Positions 1 through 10,959 of a DNA stretch of 64,000 nt are shown here, piece after piece. The stretch's first letter is position 1. Every line of letters begins with the position of its first letter. The notes beneath the pieces were generated by a model. The model did no database searches and was not told where the DNA came from. It was given only the letters and a program-made list of their open reading frames with translations. Position numbers and translations under genes: made by a program. The stretch is from Sciurus carolinensis. Taxonomy: Eukaryota; Chordata; Mammalia; Rodentia; Sciuridae. The stretch covers positions 116,422,643 through 116,486,642 of the forward strand of contig NC_062220.1 in assembly GCF_902686445.1 (NCBI RefSeq). The letters are read 5' to 3'.

Positions 1-1103
1 TTATAATTAGTCTGAAGCCTCAGCTTTATAAATGTGCACTAGAAGTTTGTGCATATTAATATTTCCTCCCACAGTTAGGCACAGCAAGGTGTATATTTGT
101 GGGTATTCTGCAAAGTAACTTGCTGGCAGTTAAAAATACACTCTGACACTTTAATTTTGTATCTGTAATACCTGGAAAGAGAGGCTTGTCCCTTATAACC
201 AAGATTTAGTGTTGGTAGAAGTAGAATCATTGGGACTATCAGCCTGTCACCTCCCCCCTCACTTCTGCTTCCCACCTGACTTGTCTCAGCAGCTGGTTTC
301 AAAACCACTATCTTCAGATTTTTTAAGTTATTATTCTAAACTCCTCTAACCTATTTTATAAGGGACCAGACAAGGAAACTACTTATTATATTTTAAATAT
401 TTAAAGAGCTACAAATCACTTAGTAAGTTTTATACTTTCAGGTATTTTTATACTTTTCATCAGTCAGGAGTGATTACAGTAGAATTTATTTAAAACCGAA
501 TTAGCATAAATAACCTATAATCTTAAAGACTTACAGAATAATGCCTTATCTTTTTCAAGATAGGCTGTTATCACAAAACTCCTTTGGCATTCAGTTAACT
601 AGATTTTTGCTGGGTTATAGTAAATAAAACAATAATTCAAATTTAATACATATCCTGGATTGAGGCCTGACCAGAAGTCACATATTTTGAGGTGATTTGT
701 AGTATATCTACAAACTTTGATCCTTTTGAGTAAAATACGAATTGACAGAAATGAATACAAATTGATACCTTGCTCATATTTACCCCCAAGGCTTTGATTT
801 TTCTTTAAGCCACCTTTGATATATTAGGATAAATGCAGCTGTTTTGCAGATGTTGTTACTCAGATTGAGTCATTAATTAACAAGTATTTATTCATACAAC
901 TAGAACTCTATTAATGCAGAGAAGAGGTGCTTTATTATTATCATTATTACTATTTTTTAGTTATCTCTAAAATGTCATTTCATGTGAATTTTTATGTTAA
1001 ATTTTTGTAAGATTGTTTGCCAGGATTGAGAATGTTCAGGTATCTTTATAGATGCCACCAAATTGGAATGGTAAGGGCTGTGTAACTGATATTCCATTCA
1101 GAT
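1..1103. other. Intergenic AT-rich DNA, nothing recognised
   Basis: No open frame with convincing codon structure, splice-flanked exon or recognisable repeat was found on either strand. The few short open frames begin in AT-rich sequence and do not resemble proteins. Confidence 0.5.
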
Positions 1104-1345
1104 TTTGGATTAGTAGTAATAACAACAGTCACTCATGCTCTTAAGTGTGTGATAGCACTGTATGCCCGGTGTTCCTATTAGTACTTTATGGGTATTGTCT
1201 TATTAATTGTCACAGCTTCCATAGGAGGTAGATCCTGTTATGAGTCCCATTTTATGGAGGAGAATAACTGAGACACAGAGAATTTAAATACTCAGCCTAG
1301 AGTCAGAGTTGGTAGACAGTTCAGTCTAGATTGAAATTTGAATAG
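1104..1345 (-). repeat. MIR SINE, antisense, diverged
   Basis: Read on this strand, the segment has the MIR layout in reverse: a loss-of-function relic of the line 'gcactgt...actttatgggtattgtcttatt', then 'ggaggtagatcctgttatgag', then 'cccattttatggaggag', 'ctgagacacagagaa' and a tail matching the tRNA-derived end. MIR is an ancient tRNA-derived SINE mobilised by L2. Divergence is high, as expected of its age. The edges are approximate. Confidence 0.7.
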
Positions 1346-1551
1346 CTTGTTACATTGCTCTTTACTTCTGCATTCACCAGAACATTATTCTACCCTGGGT
1401 GTAAAAACTTTGTAGCTATCTTGCTGCTTGATTCAGAACATACTCTTTAAGCATGATAATAAACCTGCAGTTGTGTGACTCCTTTAAAGCTAGAACTTTA
1501 AAGAGATTCAGAGTAAGATATATATATCTAATGTGCTGATTTTTCATTTAG

Positions 1552-1667
1552 GAGTACCTGATTCTTCAGGAAACCTCCAAAGTAGATATGGACTCAAGTA
1601 GAAATAAATGCAAAGGGAAAATGATTAGTGTACTATTTGAAACAGAAGTACAGATGGAACACAAAAG
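1552..1667 (+). other. Possible internal exon, 38 codons, unidentified gene or gene relic
   Basis: A T-rich tract ending in AG at 1550-1551 precedes an uninterrupted 38-codon frame that opens [10 protein letters not shown] and closes VQMEHK. It stops at a good donor, AG|GTATAA, at 1668. The frame carries two extra bases over, which join in phase to the next candidate exon at 1766. I do not recognise the family. The peptide is charged and helix-prone. It could be an exon of a real gene that extends outside the window, an unprocessed pseudogene, or chance. No further exon was found nearby. Confidence 0.4.
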
Positions 1668-1765
1668 GTATAATTTAGAACTATTGAAGATGGAAAAGCT
1701 ATTGAATTGATAATTATATTCTGACAAATCTAGGCATATTGATGAGTTTCTCTTGTATAATGCAG

Positions 1766-1961
1766 GTTTCTGGCATTTGAAGTCAAAGAGAATTCAGCAT
1801 TGGATGAGTTACAAAAGGAATTTGAAACTACAGGATTTAAGAAGATTTTCCCCAAATCTATAGTTGGGCTAGTAAAATGGAATGAACAACAGGAATCTTT
1901 TATTAAGTTGAAGTGGTTTTTGTTGTTGTTTTTGCATCAAATTTGTGGAGTGGCTAACTGA
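1766..1961 (+). other. Possible following (perhaps terminal) exon, 64 codons then TGA
   Basis: The acceptor at 1761-1765 (TGCAG) follows a short 98-bp intron. The first base completes the AGG codon split with the previous candidate exon, and the frame then runs [20 protein letters not shown] and onwards to a TGA at 1959-1961. The first 45 residues or so look protein-like (charged, amphipathic). The last 20 are encoded by T-rich DNA and are hydrophobic, so the true exon may end earlier, for example at a GTAAAA site near 1871. No family is recognised. Confidence 0.4.
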
Positions 1962-3475
1962 AATAGTCATAAGAGAGCAATTTTAAAGGTTCTCTTCAGC
2001 AAAATTATTCTAACTTCAGAAACAAAAGCCAGTTATATTTTAGGAAATATAAAACATGAAAAGACCCCATATATTCTAAGCTTTGCTAGGGAATCTTAGG
2101 TTCAATAGATGGAACATAAACTGAAAGATAAATTCAAAAATATGGTGGTAAATGAACCCTTGTTTTTATATAGAAAGTTTGTTTGGAATGATGCAATTAC
2201 TGGCTAATTTTCTTATAATTAAATGATTGTTTACAAAGGAGATTTGTTTCCATGTTTATTTTTTCATGATTATATTTTTAGCATTTAACCACATTTCCCC
2301 CATTCAGCTTTTTATATCTGATGCTTAAAGTTGAATGTTAAGAAAAATATAACACTGATTTTGTGTGTGTGTGCACATGTATTTGTATAAATTATTGTTT
2401 AAATACAAACCAAAGAAGTTCTAAGGAACCTGATACACATTTGCTTTCTTTTGGAGTTCTAGAACAGCAATGGTATTTGCTAGGTGTGGAACTAGAAAGT
2501 TGATTTAAATTAAAATTCTTATTTGAAAAATGTAACTTCTGGTTTTACATGGGAGAATGCTCACACAAAATGAAACTCGCTTGCTGGACAGAAGAAATTA
2601 TATGAGGATACTATTTTTCATAATGATATCATTAAGCCATGATAAATATACTTTTTCTGATCTAAAGAGAAAGTCACAAAATAAAAGCTTATATTAAAAT
2701 ATATAAAAAAAAGGTAAGAGGACATTTGTGTCTGAGAAAGGATATTTGTGTACATGAAGCCACTGGGCTTCTCAAATAAGAAGTTGAGTCACGGAAGAAA
2801 GGCCAAGCAAATCCTTCTCACTGCAACGTATGAAGTACACCGATGTACTCATAGAATTATAACTAGTAGGGGAGAGAAGTAAGAAAACACATCATGGCAC
2901 GCTGAGTGATATTTCTTGACAGTGCAGCTCTGTGACCATATGGTTTAATCTGATTAGCATATTTTCAGGCACCTTTGCTATTATATTATACCAACTTATT
3001 ATTAATTTTATGGAGTTTGATTAATAAGAGGGTATTTTCAGTTTGTCTCCTTCCGGGTGTTTATGATTTTTTTTCTTGGACAACTGGCAAATATAGATCA
3101 TTCCATGAGAAAAGCATATGTAGCAAGGTAAATTTACCCTACTTGTATGCAAAACTGAAAAAATAGGCTTAAGATTTTTTGGGCTGGTCGTTTTTATCCC
3201 ATCCTTTGATTTACTGTAGTTTTACTGAAAATTAAATAGATAAAAAGAATAGCATGAGATTATTGACTATATGCCTGAGATGAATGGAGGTAGATCATAA
3301 TGTAATAACATTGAAGATTATTAACACAAAGCTGTAACAGTAGCAATAGGAGAAGATGAGGTTTGCATTTTATAATAGGATATTTTACCTTGACTCTTCT
3401 TTGCTAAAGTGTCTTCCTGTCCATGCTTCATGGTATTTCTTCAAACTTTTATCTTCAAATTTGACTCTGAAAAGG
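1962..3475. other. Intergenic AT-rich DNA
   Basis: No gene or recognisable repeat was found. A polyadenylation-like AATAAA lies near 2680 and could belong to the candidate exons upstream, but the distance and AT-richness make that weak. Confidence 0.4.
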
Positions 3476-3485
3476 AGTTGAATCA

Positions 3486-3592
3486 GGGCTGGGGTTGTGA
3501 CTCAATGGTAGAGTGCTTGCCTGGCACACCTGAGGCACTGGGTTCTGTCCTCAGCACCATATTAAAAATAATAATATATAAAGTTTAAAAAA
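3486..3592 (+). repeat. ID-type tRNA-derived SINE with A-rich tail
   Basis: The body begins GGGCTGGGGTTGTGACTCAA and contains an A-box-like GGTAGAGTGCTTGCCTGG, then a degraded B box (GGGTTCTGTCC), followed by CTCAGCACCAT and an A-rich tail with AATAAT. This is the tRNA-Ala-derived ID family, which is frequent in rodents including squirrels. Pol III transcribes such elements and L1 proteins insert them in trans. It is flanked by a perfect 11-bp repeat, AGTTGAATCAG, at 3476-3486 and 3593-3603, so the insertion is complete and fairly recent. Confidence 0.9.
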
Positions 3593-3603
3593 AGTTGAAT
3601 CAG

Positions 3604-4047
3604 GTCAAATTAAATGTTAATAATGACTTTCTCCAATTTATTATATTTCTATCTGCTAAATTATATTAAAAGTATTGGCTCTTATTACTTTTTTAGATGT
3701 TTATATCAGTCTTTACACATATATATGAGAGTGGGAAATAAATTTTGACAGTGTTTATACAAATTTAAATTGACCCTTTTATTAGAAGAAAATTTAATGT
3801 TATATACCAAAAATTATAAGAATCACTTTGGTATTTTTAAAATTTTAGTATCAGAGGAAGAGAATCTTAATTATTTCCATTGATATTTTTGCCTCAAACT
3901 CTGCAGCTGTCCTCTCAGCTTATAGTACTTATGAAAAGATAATTAGATCTTCTGCTTTGGTAAGAACAGACAAGCTTCTTACTGAAGAAAACTGAAAGTA
4001 AAACATACAATTTAAAACCTCTTACAAGTATCAAAGTCAGGAAGATA
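3604..4047. other. Unassigned AT-rich DNA upstream of the retroviral remnant
   Basis: This is where a 5' LTR and leader of the provirus would be expected. I see no TATA box plus polyadenylation signal arrangement and no copy of the 3' LTR-like segment at 9.6-10.0 kb, so a 5' LTR is missing or too decayed to see. Confidence 0.4.
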
Positions 4048-4730
4048 ATGAGAATTGTTGGGCCAAATTTTGGAAGGGAAAGGGATCCCCATAGAATTGA
4101 ACCCAGCACTTTGGGTTCAAAAAATTCCCACACCCAAGTAAACTGGGAAATAATAAAGGAAATCACCCAGGGACCTGATGAAAATCCCGCCTTATTTTTG
4201 ACCCAACTTACTGAGACAGTCACTAACTGTACAAATTTGGATGTTAATAGCCCTAGTAGCAGTCTCTCTATATGTTTTAACTTTATCAGCAGATCTGCAC
4301 CTGACATCTACAAGAAACCCAGAGACTTAGAGAAGGGCATTAAAACTTTCCAGAAGCAATTTCTAAATACTGCTTTCAAGACCTCTAGCAATAGGGAAGA
4401 TAAGACCAAAGAGGAGAAAAAAAAAAAAAATTAGCTCCTAGCATCAGCCATTCATAGACCCAAGAAAGTCACTGCTGCTCATGGCCCCATCAGACCCTCT
4501 AATCCAACTCCTGGGCCTTGTTTCCAATGTGAACAAACTGGACATTGGACAAAAGCTTGTCAATATCCAAGGCTCCCTGCCAAAAAATGCCCTAAATGTG
4601 GGGACACTGGAAGGTGGACTGTCCCCAGGGAAAAACACCCCATCCCTTGGTGCAGCTAACTTCCTAAGTCTCCTAATATATACAAAGGGCCCTATGTTAC
4701 AGGGATGGTGAAAGGTCAAAAAGCAGGCAA
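4048..4730 (+). pseudogene. Endogenous retrovirus gag fragment (capsid C-terminus and nucleocapsid)
   Basis: A 128-codon open frame (4048-4434) resembles the C-terminal half of a gammaretrovirus-like (class I) capsid: it has a QGPDENP-type stretch and a later SAPDIYKK-type stretch typical of that domain. The frame ends at TAG just after a run of about 14 A at 4419-4432. In the same frame, beyond the stop, 4519-4560 encodes a canonical CX2CX4HX4C zinc knuckle, the nucleocapsid RNA-binding motif, and a degenerate second Cys cluster lies near 4588. Matrix and the N-terminal capsid are not recognisable. This is an inactive, ancient copy; the class assignment is by motif only. Confidence 0.75.
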
Positions 4731-7551
4731 ATATTCCCCTTCTGAAGAGATTTTAAGGGCAGAACTAACTGGTAAATATCCTCCCTTAACTGTGACCAAC
4801 CCAGCAGTCAATGGCATGTCTCAGTAAGGAACATAATAACATTTTTCATAATTTTCTGCATCCTAACCTGACCTAAATACCAACTGAGGAAAAAGGGTTA
4901 AAAAAAAAAAACCCTTGGCAGCAATTTCCCTGGCCTGACCTTGCTGAAACTGTATTGAAATGTAAACTGCAAAACACAACAGACCCAGTGAGGGACCAAA
5001 GACACTGAAAAAAAAAAAAAGTGTGTATTTTAAACTTCTCCTGGGCTGCAACACAGAAAAATGGTTTTAAGACTCTCTCTCTCTCTCACTCTCTCTCTCT
5101 CTCTCATACTGCTTTGCCAACATAATTTTTTTTCTAGGACTCTTGTTTTTTCTTGAATTCCATATTTTTGGAGCTCACCATCTTGATCCTAAATACATAG
5201 GTTAATGTTTTTCTGATCTGTCCCATTTTTATTCAACTATGGAGTTTTTAAGATATCTGTAACAGTACAATGGAGATTCAAGTACAAAAAACTACAAGGC
5301 CTTTGCTTTTGTGTTGTATATATCATGTTGTCTGTCTATATATGTGCATGTGTCCATATATCATGTACATGATATCAAAATTGACCTATAGATAGTGAGC
5401 ATTCATGAATTAAAACTCAAAAGTATAAATCCAAATACCTTCAATTCACATGATTTAAAAGGTTCAATTTAAATTAGGTAAACAAATAAAAGTAAAATAT
5501 CTTTAAAATTACTTAACTCACAAGTCTCTCTGCGTGGTCAAACTAATAAAATGTTGATGTCTATAAAATGCCTAATATCCATTATTTCTAGGACTTCTCT
5601 TCAACAAGAAAGAGAAGGCAAATACTGTTCAATACACTTGCCTGATATCTTGATGTTTTTTACAATAAAATAAGCAAATTGGATTTAACGTGTATGGGAT
5701 TAATCATGAATGTGTTTGCTAGAGACATCTGATTAATTTACAAAGTTAAAATGCTAATGTTTAATATAATACAAGTGCTCCTAACTTCTTAAATTCCGTG
5801 GAATGATATACTTGAATATTGTGTATTCATAAATTGGTAAACAAACTGATGTAATTCTATGTATAAAGAATTATACATATACCCTATGTATAAAGGGTCC
5901 AAAAATTTCAACTGTGTTTTCAATTAGAGTACTATAAATAACTTCAAGTATTTCCTCTTATTAAAATGGAAAAATTTATCTAAATTCACATAATTTCATA
6001 AGGGTTGTTTCAGAATGTAAATTTTAAAAAGGGGGGTCAATAGCTAAAGAAATTTAAAGGTTCAAGGTATAAAAATATATATACTAGAAGGAAAAATGTT
6101 TCTGGGTAGGAAAATTCTTGTGTGAGGAAATAAACAACATGAGGATCTATGTAAGTAAAGGACAACTTTAAACCAGTTTATGTGCAATTAAGTTGGTCAT
6201 ATGTATGTGAAACCATCAATTAAAGTTATTCAAGGTTTCTCCCTAAGGTCAAATATTAATGTACTGATATATCCCAAAGTGTAATGTATGTGTTGAAATG
6301 ACAGAATTTCTTAAAATATTAATTAACTCTTAACATTATATGTGTTAAGTTTTATTCTTTAGAGCAAGTAGGCTTAAAGAAATTAGAATTTTATTCAGCT
6401 CTGGTTAAACAACAACTGTTTTGAGTATTACACTACATTCCAGAGTCTTAATTTTCCTTTAAAAGGTAAACTTGGTTAATATAAAAACTTGGTTAATATA
6501 AAAACATCAGTGTAATTGAGGTACCATTTTATATTAAATGTGTTCATATCTTCGAGGTATACAAGTCTTTATAAAAGGAAATTTAAAGGAACATTTTTAC
6601 TAAGCTTTTGTTCTACAAACTAAAGTTGTCTGGAATGATGATTTTAAACTTGTAAGAATAACAAATTTAATTGGGGATTTCCTCACATCATTTAATATTC
6701 TATAACTGAATCTAAATCTTATGTTATTTTCTACATTGGAATAAAAATGTAAATGTATTTCTAAAAGATAATAAGAGCCTAATCTCTTAAAGATTAGTAT
6801 CATGAAACATGAAAGGATTTTGCCAATTTCTGTACAAACAAAGTTAAAAGCTCTCTCAAACCTTCTTTAATTCATGTTTTAAAAATAATGTTATATTATG
6901 TTAACTAAGTTCATATGGACTCCAGAAACAATATATACAAACTTTGTAAAATGACTTTTAAGAAAGAGGCAAAGATCAGTTTTAGAAACTAGAACACTTT
7001 ATTTTTCTCCAAGAGCCCCATCTTACCTAAGCTAAAGCTCTGCCTCCCACCTTACTACATGCTAAAATGATTACCAAATAGACCAGACTTTAGGTCATTT
7101 AAAGCTGTGTTCAGAAGGTTGATGTTTGTTGTAAAGATTACTGTGATCTCAAACAGGGATCATGTATAATAACAGGGATTATTATATAATAACATGTAAT
7201 ATATAATAACATGTAATATAACAGGGATAATGTATAATGCTGCCAAAATTCAGAATAGTTATTACAGAAACTGAACACGTTTTTACTCTTGTTAATTTCA
7301 TTTGGTATTTCCTTGTAAACTCTACAACTGTTGCTTGTTAATATTTTAAAGAGGTACAACTTCAAGAACACACAACCCAGGCTAATTTGAGATAACCATC
7401 ACCCACAATAGAGGATGTAAGACTAACTTCTAGTACTAGTACAGACCCCAATTAAATATAAGGGTTAAATGACTGTAAGGTTATGGAGATTGACGTTAAA
7501 GCCCATTACTCTTACTTTAAGACTGGTGAGAATGGCTTGCTAGTTGTTTAA
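4731..7551. other. Interior of decayed provirus or unrelated AT-rich DNA; no pol seen
   Basis: This is where protease, reverse transcriptase and integrase would lie. I looked for the reverse transcriptase active-site codons, RNase H acidic motifs and an integrase HHCC cluster and saw none in any frame. The segment is AT-rich, with a TC-rich microsatellite at 5071-5105 and short A runs. Either pol was deleted or the region has diverged past recognition. Confidence 0.45.
5071..5105 (+). repeat. (TC)n microsatellite
   Basis: A run of CT/TC dinucleotides, interrupted once by CACT. Confidence 0.85.
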
Positions 7552-7824
7552 CACCAAGGTTTAAAAATTGAGCTTAAAATAAAAGGACCAAGAAAACCAA
7601 TATTTGACTCTGGCCCTCTGAGTGAGCCTGAACCCAGGAAAATAGAGAACTTCTCTAAGGAGCTTTGCAACTCTGGGCCACATGATGTCCCTATCAGGGA
7701 GATTAATGAGATCACTGGAGAATGGAAAGTCAATCAGTGCACCCATTGCAAAGATAAGGGTCATTGGAGAAGGGAGACATCCTTGATGCTTCCAAGGGAA
7801 GCCACCTCATCAAGGAGACCTTAA
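7552..7824 (+). other. 90-codon open frame with a partial zinc-knuckle-like Cys-His cluster
   Basis: Frame 1 is open from just after a TAA at 7549 to a TAA at 7822 and has no ATG near its start. At 7738-7764 it encodes C-X2-C-X4-H followed by W, matching the first three ligands of a CCHC knuckle; the expected fourth Cys position (7777-7779) is Thr. The rest is rich in Glu, Lys and Pro. Because it lies between gag-like and env-like fragments it may be retroviral, perhaps from a second gag, but I cannot assign it. Chance is possible. Confidence 0.3.
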
Positions 7825-8631
7825 CCCATTCTAGCAAGCAGATGGCACTAAAATATTGAGAAGCTACTCTTAAGTTCCCCAAGAGTGACCCATATGGGAA
7901 CTCAACTGACTCTTAAGAGCAGATTTGAACAAGGTCAGTTTGACCAGCTTGATCTTAAACACCTAACAAAATCAGTTATAATCAAAATGCAGCCATATCT
8001 GGACATTTAGAAAAAAATACCTCTTTTAAATGTAACTTAAGATGTGCACTTGTACACAGCCCCGATGCCCCCAAACTTCTGAGTTTTTTTTCTTTGTGAG
8101 GCTTGTATTTATTCCTGCCTACCAAAATTAAACTAGCCTCTGTATCTTAGTTTTCCTTACTCCTCAAGCTGACATTTAACCCCATGACCAAAGCCTACCC
8201 ATTCCAATAACAGCACACTCTAGGCTGGGAGAGTACCCAGCTTATTTCCTTACTAAAAAGACTAGAAACTCCACTGCAATTAAAGAATTCTTCCTCACTG
8301 CATGTGTATTAAATACCATTTTTAATTGCCTGAGCCTAGTTAAGTACAATATAATGCCTCACGAAACATGTTTTATGTTAAATATGAGAACTGTACATTA
8401 CAACGATGTGTCAATCAGATTATATGACAGAGTCCAGAACAAATTGTTATAAAGGCCAATAGCCCCCTGGCTCCCTGTAAAAATACTAAACATTTCCTCT
8501 GGTGACTAATAGCTGGCATTATTATCTTGGGTGGGATAATCACCTCTGAATTTTACTGAAACCTGACAAACTCAAGTATATATTGACCAAGAAATTCTAA
8601 ATGAGGTCCAGCAACTAAAAGATTCTGCCAT

Positions 8632-9000
8632 ATGGTAGGAGAGCAAGTACAATATTTACATGGACTAAATGCCATTATAATATTACTTACTAGGGTTCTA
8701 TACAATGACACTGAGGTTCAATGGCAGAATGTACGGAATCATTTAATGGGACTTGATCCTTTTCATAATGCCTCTTTTTATGTGCTAAAATTACAGTCTC
8801 AGGTCCTGACCATGGTTAATGCCCAACCACCTACTTTTGATGATGAAGAAATTTGGAACTGTTTAGCTGAGGGAATATCTTCCCTTGACTCTTGTAAATA
8901 CTTTTCTACACATGTAGCTGGGTTGTTAGCTTTGGTTATATCGTTAATTGTGTCTCTGGGCTTATTTTATATAATTTATCAAGCAGGATGGAAGTGACTA
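8632..9000 (+). pseudogene. Endogenous retrovirus env fragment (transmembrane subunit C-terminus)
   Basis: A 121-codon open frame ends in TGA at 8998-9000. It has two N-glycosylation sequons (NDT near residue 25, NAS near 46), a tryptophan-rich membrane-proximal stretch, a hydrophobic helix at about residues 94-116 and a very short cytoplasmic tail. That order is the C-terminal half of a retroviral transmembrane subunit. The spacing of the ectodomain looks more betaretrovirus-like (class II) than class I, which is tentative. Upstream, 8480-8630, similar-looking sequence is broken by stops, and no surface subunit is recognisable, so the gene is dead apart from this stretch. Confidence 0.6.
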
Positions 9001-9600
9001 AACCACCAGAAAAATATGTTTCCAGGATTAATCGTGCTTGCTATGCTCCAAAGGAACTGAGTCCATGAACTCTTAGGAAGAACACACAAAATCTGATTGG
9101 GTCTTGACTAGAAATAACAGAGCCCTCAATTATGTTACAGACTAAAATCATTTTTCTCAACACTGACAGATTAGTTAGCCTTCCACACTGATTTATACCG
9201 TTAACATAAGTAAGCTAATTAGACTTCATTCTATATGCTACAATTGTTTCCCCTAACCTAATAAAGTAGTTAAACTTCACATATTACTATAATGTCTTTC
9301 TTCTTCCTATTGTTAGTTTTACAGTTTTTTCATAAAGTAGGCAGCTCAACTGCAACCGCCAGAAAACATCTCAGAACATCTCTCCTCCCACCACTCACTG
9401 CCTGAACTCCCAAAGCAGCATAAAAAGACTTAACAATGCTCGGATGACCTCAGGACTTTCCTCAGACATCCCCTGCTACATGTCCCCATGTTCACTTCCA
9501 GGACTCTGAAAGGAAGTCCTCCCCCTCACGTTGCCCCCTCCAAGCTCAAAGAAGTTAGAGACTTCATCACCCAATTTTCCTGTTTCTTTTCAGAGTCTGG
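9001..9600. other. Post-env noncoding DNA of the provirus
   Basis: No coding pattern is visible. An AATAAA lies near 9260. A purine-rich stretch near 9602-9625 could be the polypurine tract before the 3' LTR. Confidence 0.35.
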
Positions 9601-9619
9601 AATTAAAGATAAGGAGAAT

Positions 9620-10047
9620 GAGAAATTCCCAAGATAATGAGGCCTGAGAAAAAGAAGTAAGAATGAAGGCCATGAATTGACAGCTTTCATCTCCCAAGAC
9701 AAATGTTTTCCAGTTGCTGGCTGCAGGCAAAGAGGAGGAATTTACCATCCTTAAAAGAAAGTCTCCAGGAGGCATTAATATCCTTCAAAATAAATCCTTT
9801 CCAGACACTTCTCACAGACCTCAACCAAAAAAGCTCAAATACAAGGTGCCCCCCAAAATTGATATGCACCCTAGAACATCCCTTAAACAACCTATATAAA
9901 CCCAGTTCCTTTCTTTGTTCAGTGATTCATCTTCCACCAGGAAAGTGGGTTCATGGACACCATTTTATCCCTGCACCACCTGAATGAACAGCTGAGATGA
10001 CTTGTGAGGTTTGCATCCTGCCCAGTCTTTTTGTGCTAACAATCACC
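9620..10047 (+). repeat. Probable 3' LTR of the decayed provirus
   Basis: The segment lies just downstream of the env remnant and a purine-rich tract. It has a TATATAAA box at 9893-9900, followed about 100 bp later by the abrupt start of an L1. The left part is promoter-like DNA without coding sense. No second copy exists in the window to confirm it. The boundaries are inferred, and the right edge is set by the L1 homology at about 10050. Confidence 0.45.
9893..9900 (+). promoter_or_regulatory. TATA box of the LTR-like segment
   Basis: TATATAAA in an otherwise non-repetitive stretch, placed as expected for the U3 region of a retroviral LTR. Confidence 0.4.
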
Positions 10048-10051
10048 ACCA

Positions 10052-10902
10052 CAATGGAAGAAATGTCAGAGAAGGAGTTTAGAATGTGTATAAACTGGTG
10101 TGAGAAGTAAAGGATAGTATAAGGAGTGAAATCAAAGAGAAATACAGGAAGTGAAAAACCACTTCAATACAATAAACCAAATTAAAAGTTCAATGGACAG
10201 TATCACCAAAAGACTAGCTACTTTGAAGACAGAACCTCAGGCAATGAGGACAAAATATATAATATTGAAAATAGAGTTGACCATGGAGAGAAGATGTTAA
10301 GAAACCATGAACAGAACTTCCAATAACTATGGGATAACATGAAAAGCCCAAAGTTAGATTTCTCAGAAAAGATGAAGGTGCGGAGACACAAACCAAAGGA
10401 ATACACAATCTTTTCAATGAAATAATGTCAGAAAAAATTTCAAAACTAAAGAATGAAATGGAAAATCAAATACAAGAGGCTTATAGAACACCAAATGTAC
10501 ACCATTACAACAGACCCACACCAAGTCAGATTTTAATGAAAATGCCTAACACAAAAAATAAGGATAGAATTTTAAAGGTTGCAAGAGAAAAATATCAGAT
10601 TACATAGAGGGGGAAACTAATTCAGATATCAGTGGATTTCTCAACCCATATCCTAAAAGATAGGAGCCCCTGGAACAATATATACCGAGCTCTAAAAGAA
10701 AATGAATGACAGTAAAGAATAATATACCCAGCAAAATGAGCTTCAGAATTGATGGTGAAATAAAAAGCTTCTATGATAAACAAAGTTAAAAGAATTCATA
10801 ACTAGAAAGCCTGTACTTCAGAACATTCTCAGCAAAATATTTCATGAGGAGGAAGAAGCGAAAAACAATAATACAAGTCAACAAAGGCAGGAACTACCCT
10901 AA
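10052..10902 (+). pseudogene. L1 ORF1 remnant (copy 1)
   Basis: Homology to ORF1p starts at the EEMSEKEF-like stretch and continues through the coiled coil, the RNA-recognition-like domain (PTPSQILMKM near 10515) and the C-terminal domain to a TAA at 10900-10902. The N-terminal 25 residues or so are missing. Stops and indels break the frame repeatedly; the longest open piece is 60 codons. ORF1p is a trimeric RNA-binding chaperone, but no functional product is possible here. Confidence 0.85.
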
Positions 10903-10959
10903 AGGAAAAGCCAATAAAAGGAGAAACCAAGTCAAATTAAAAATGAAAAATAAGCCAAA

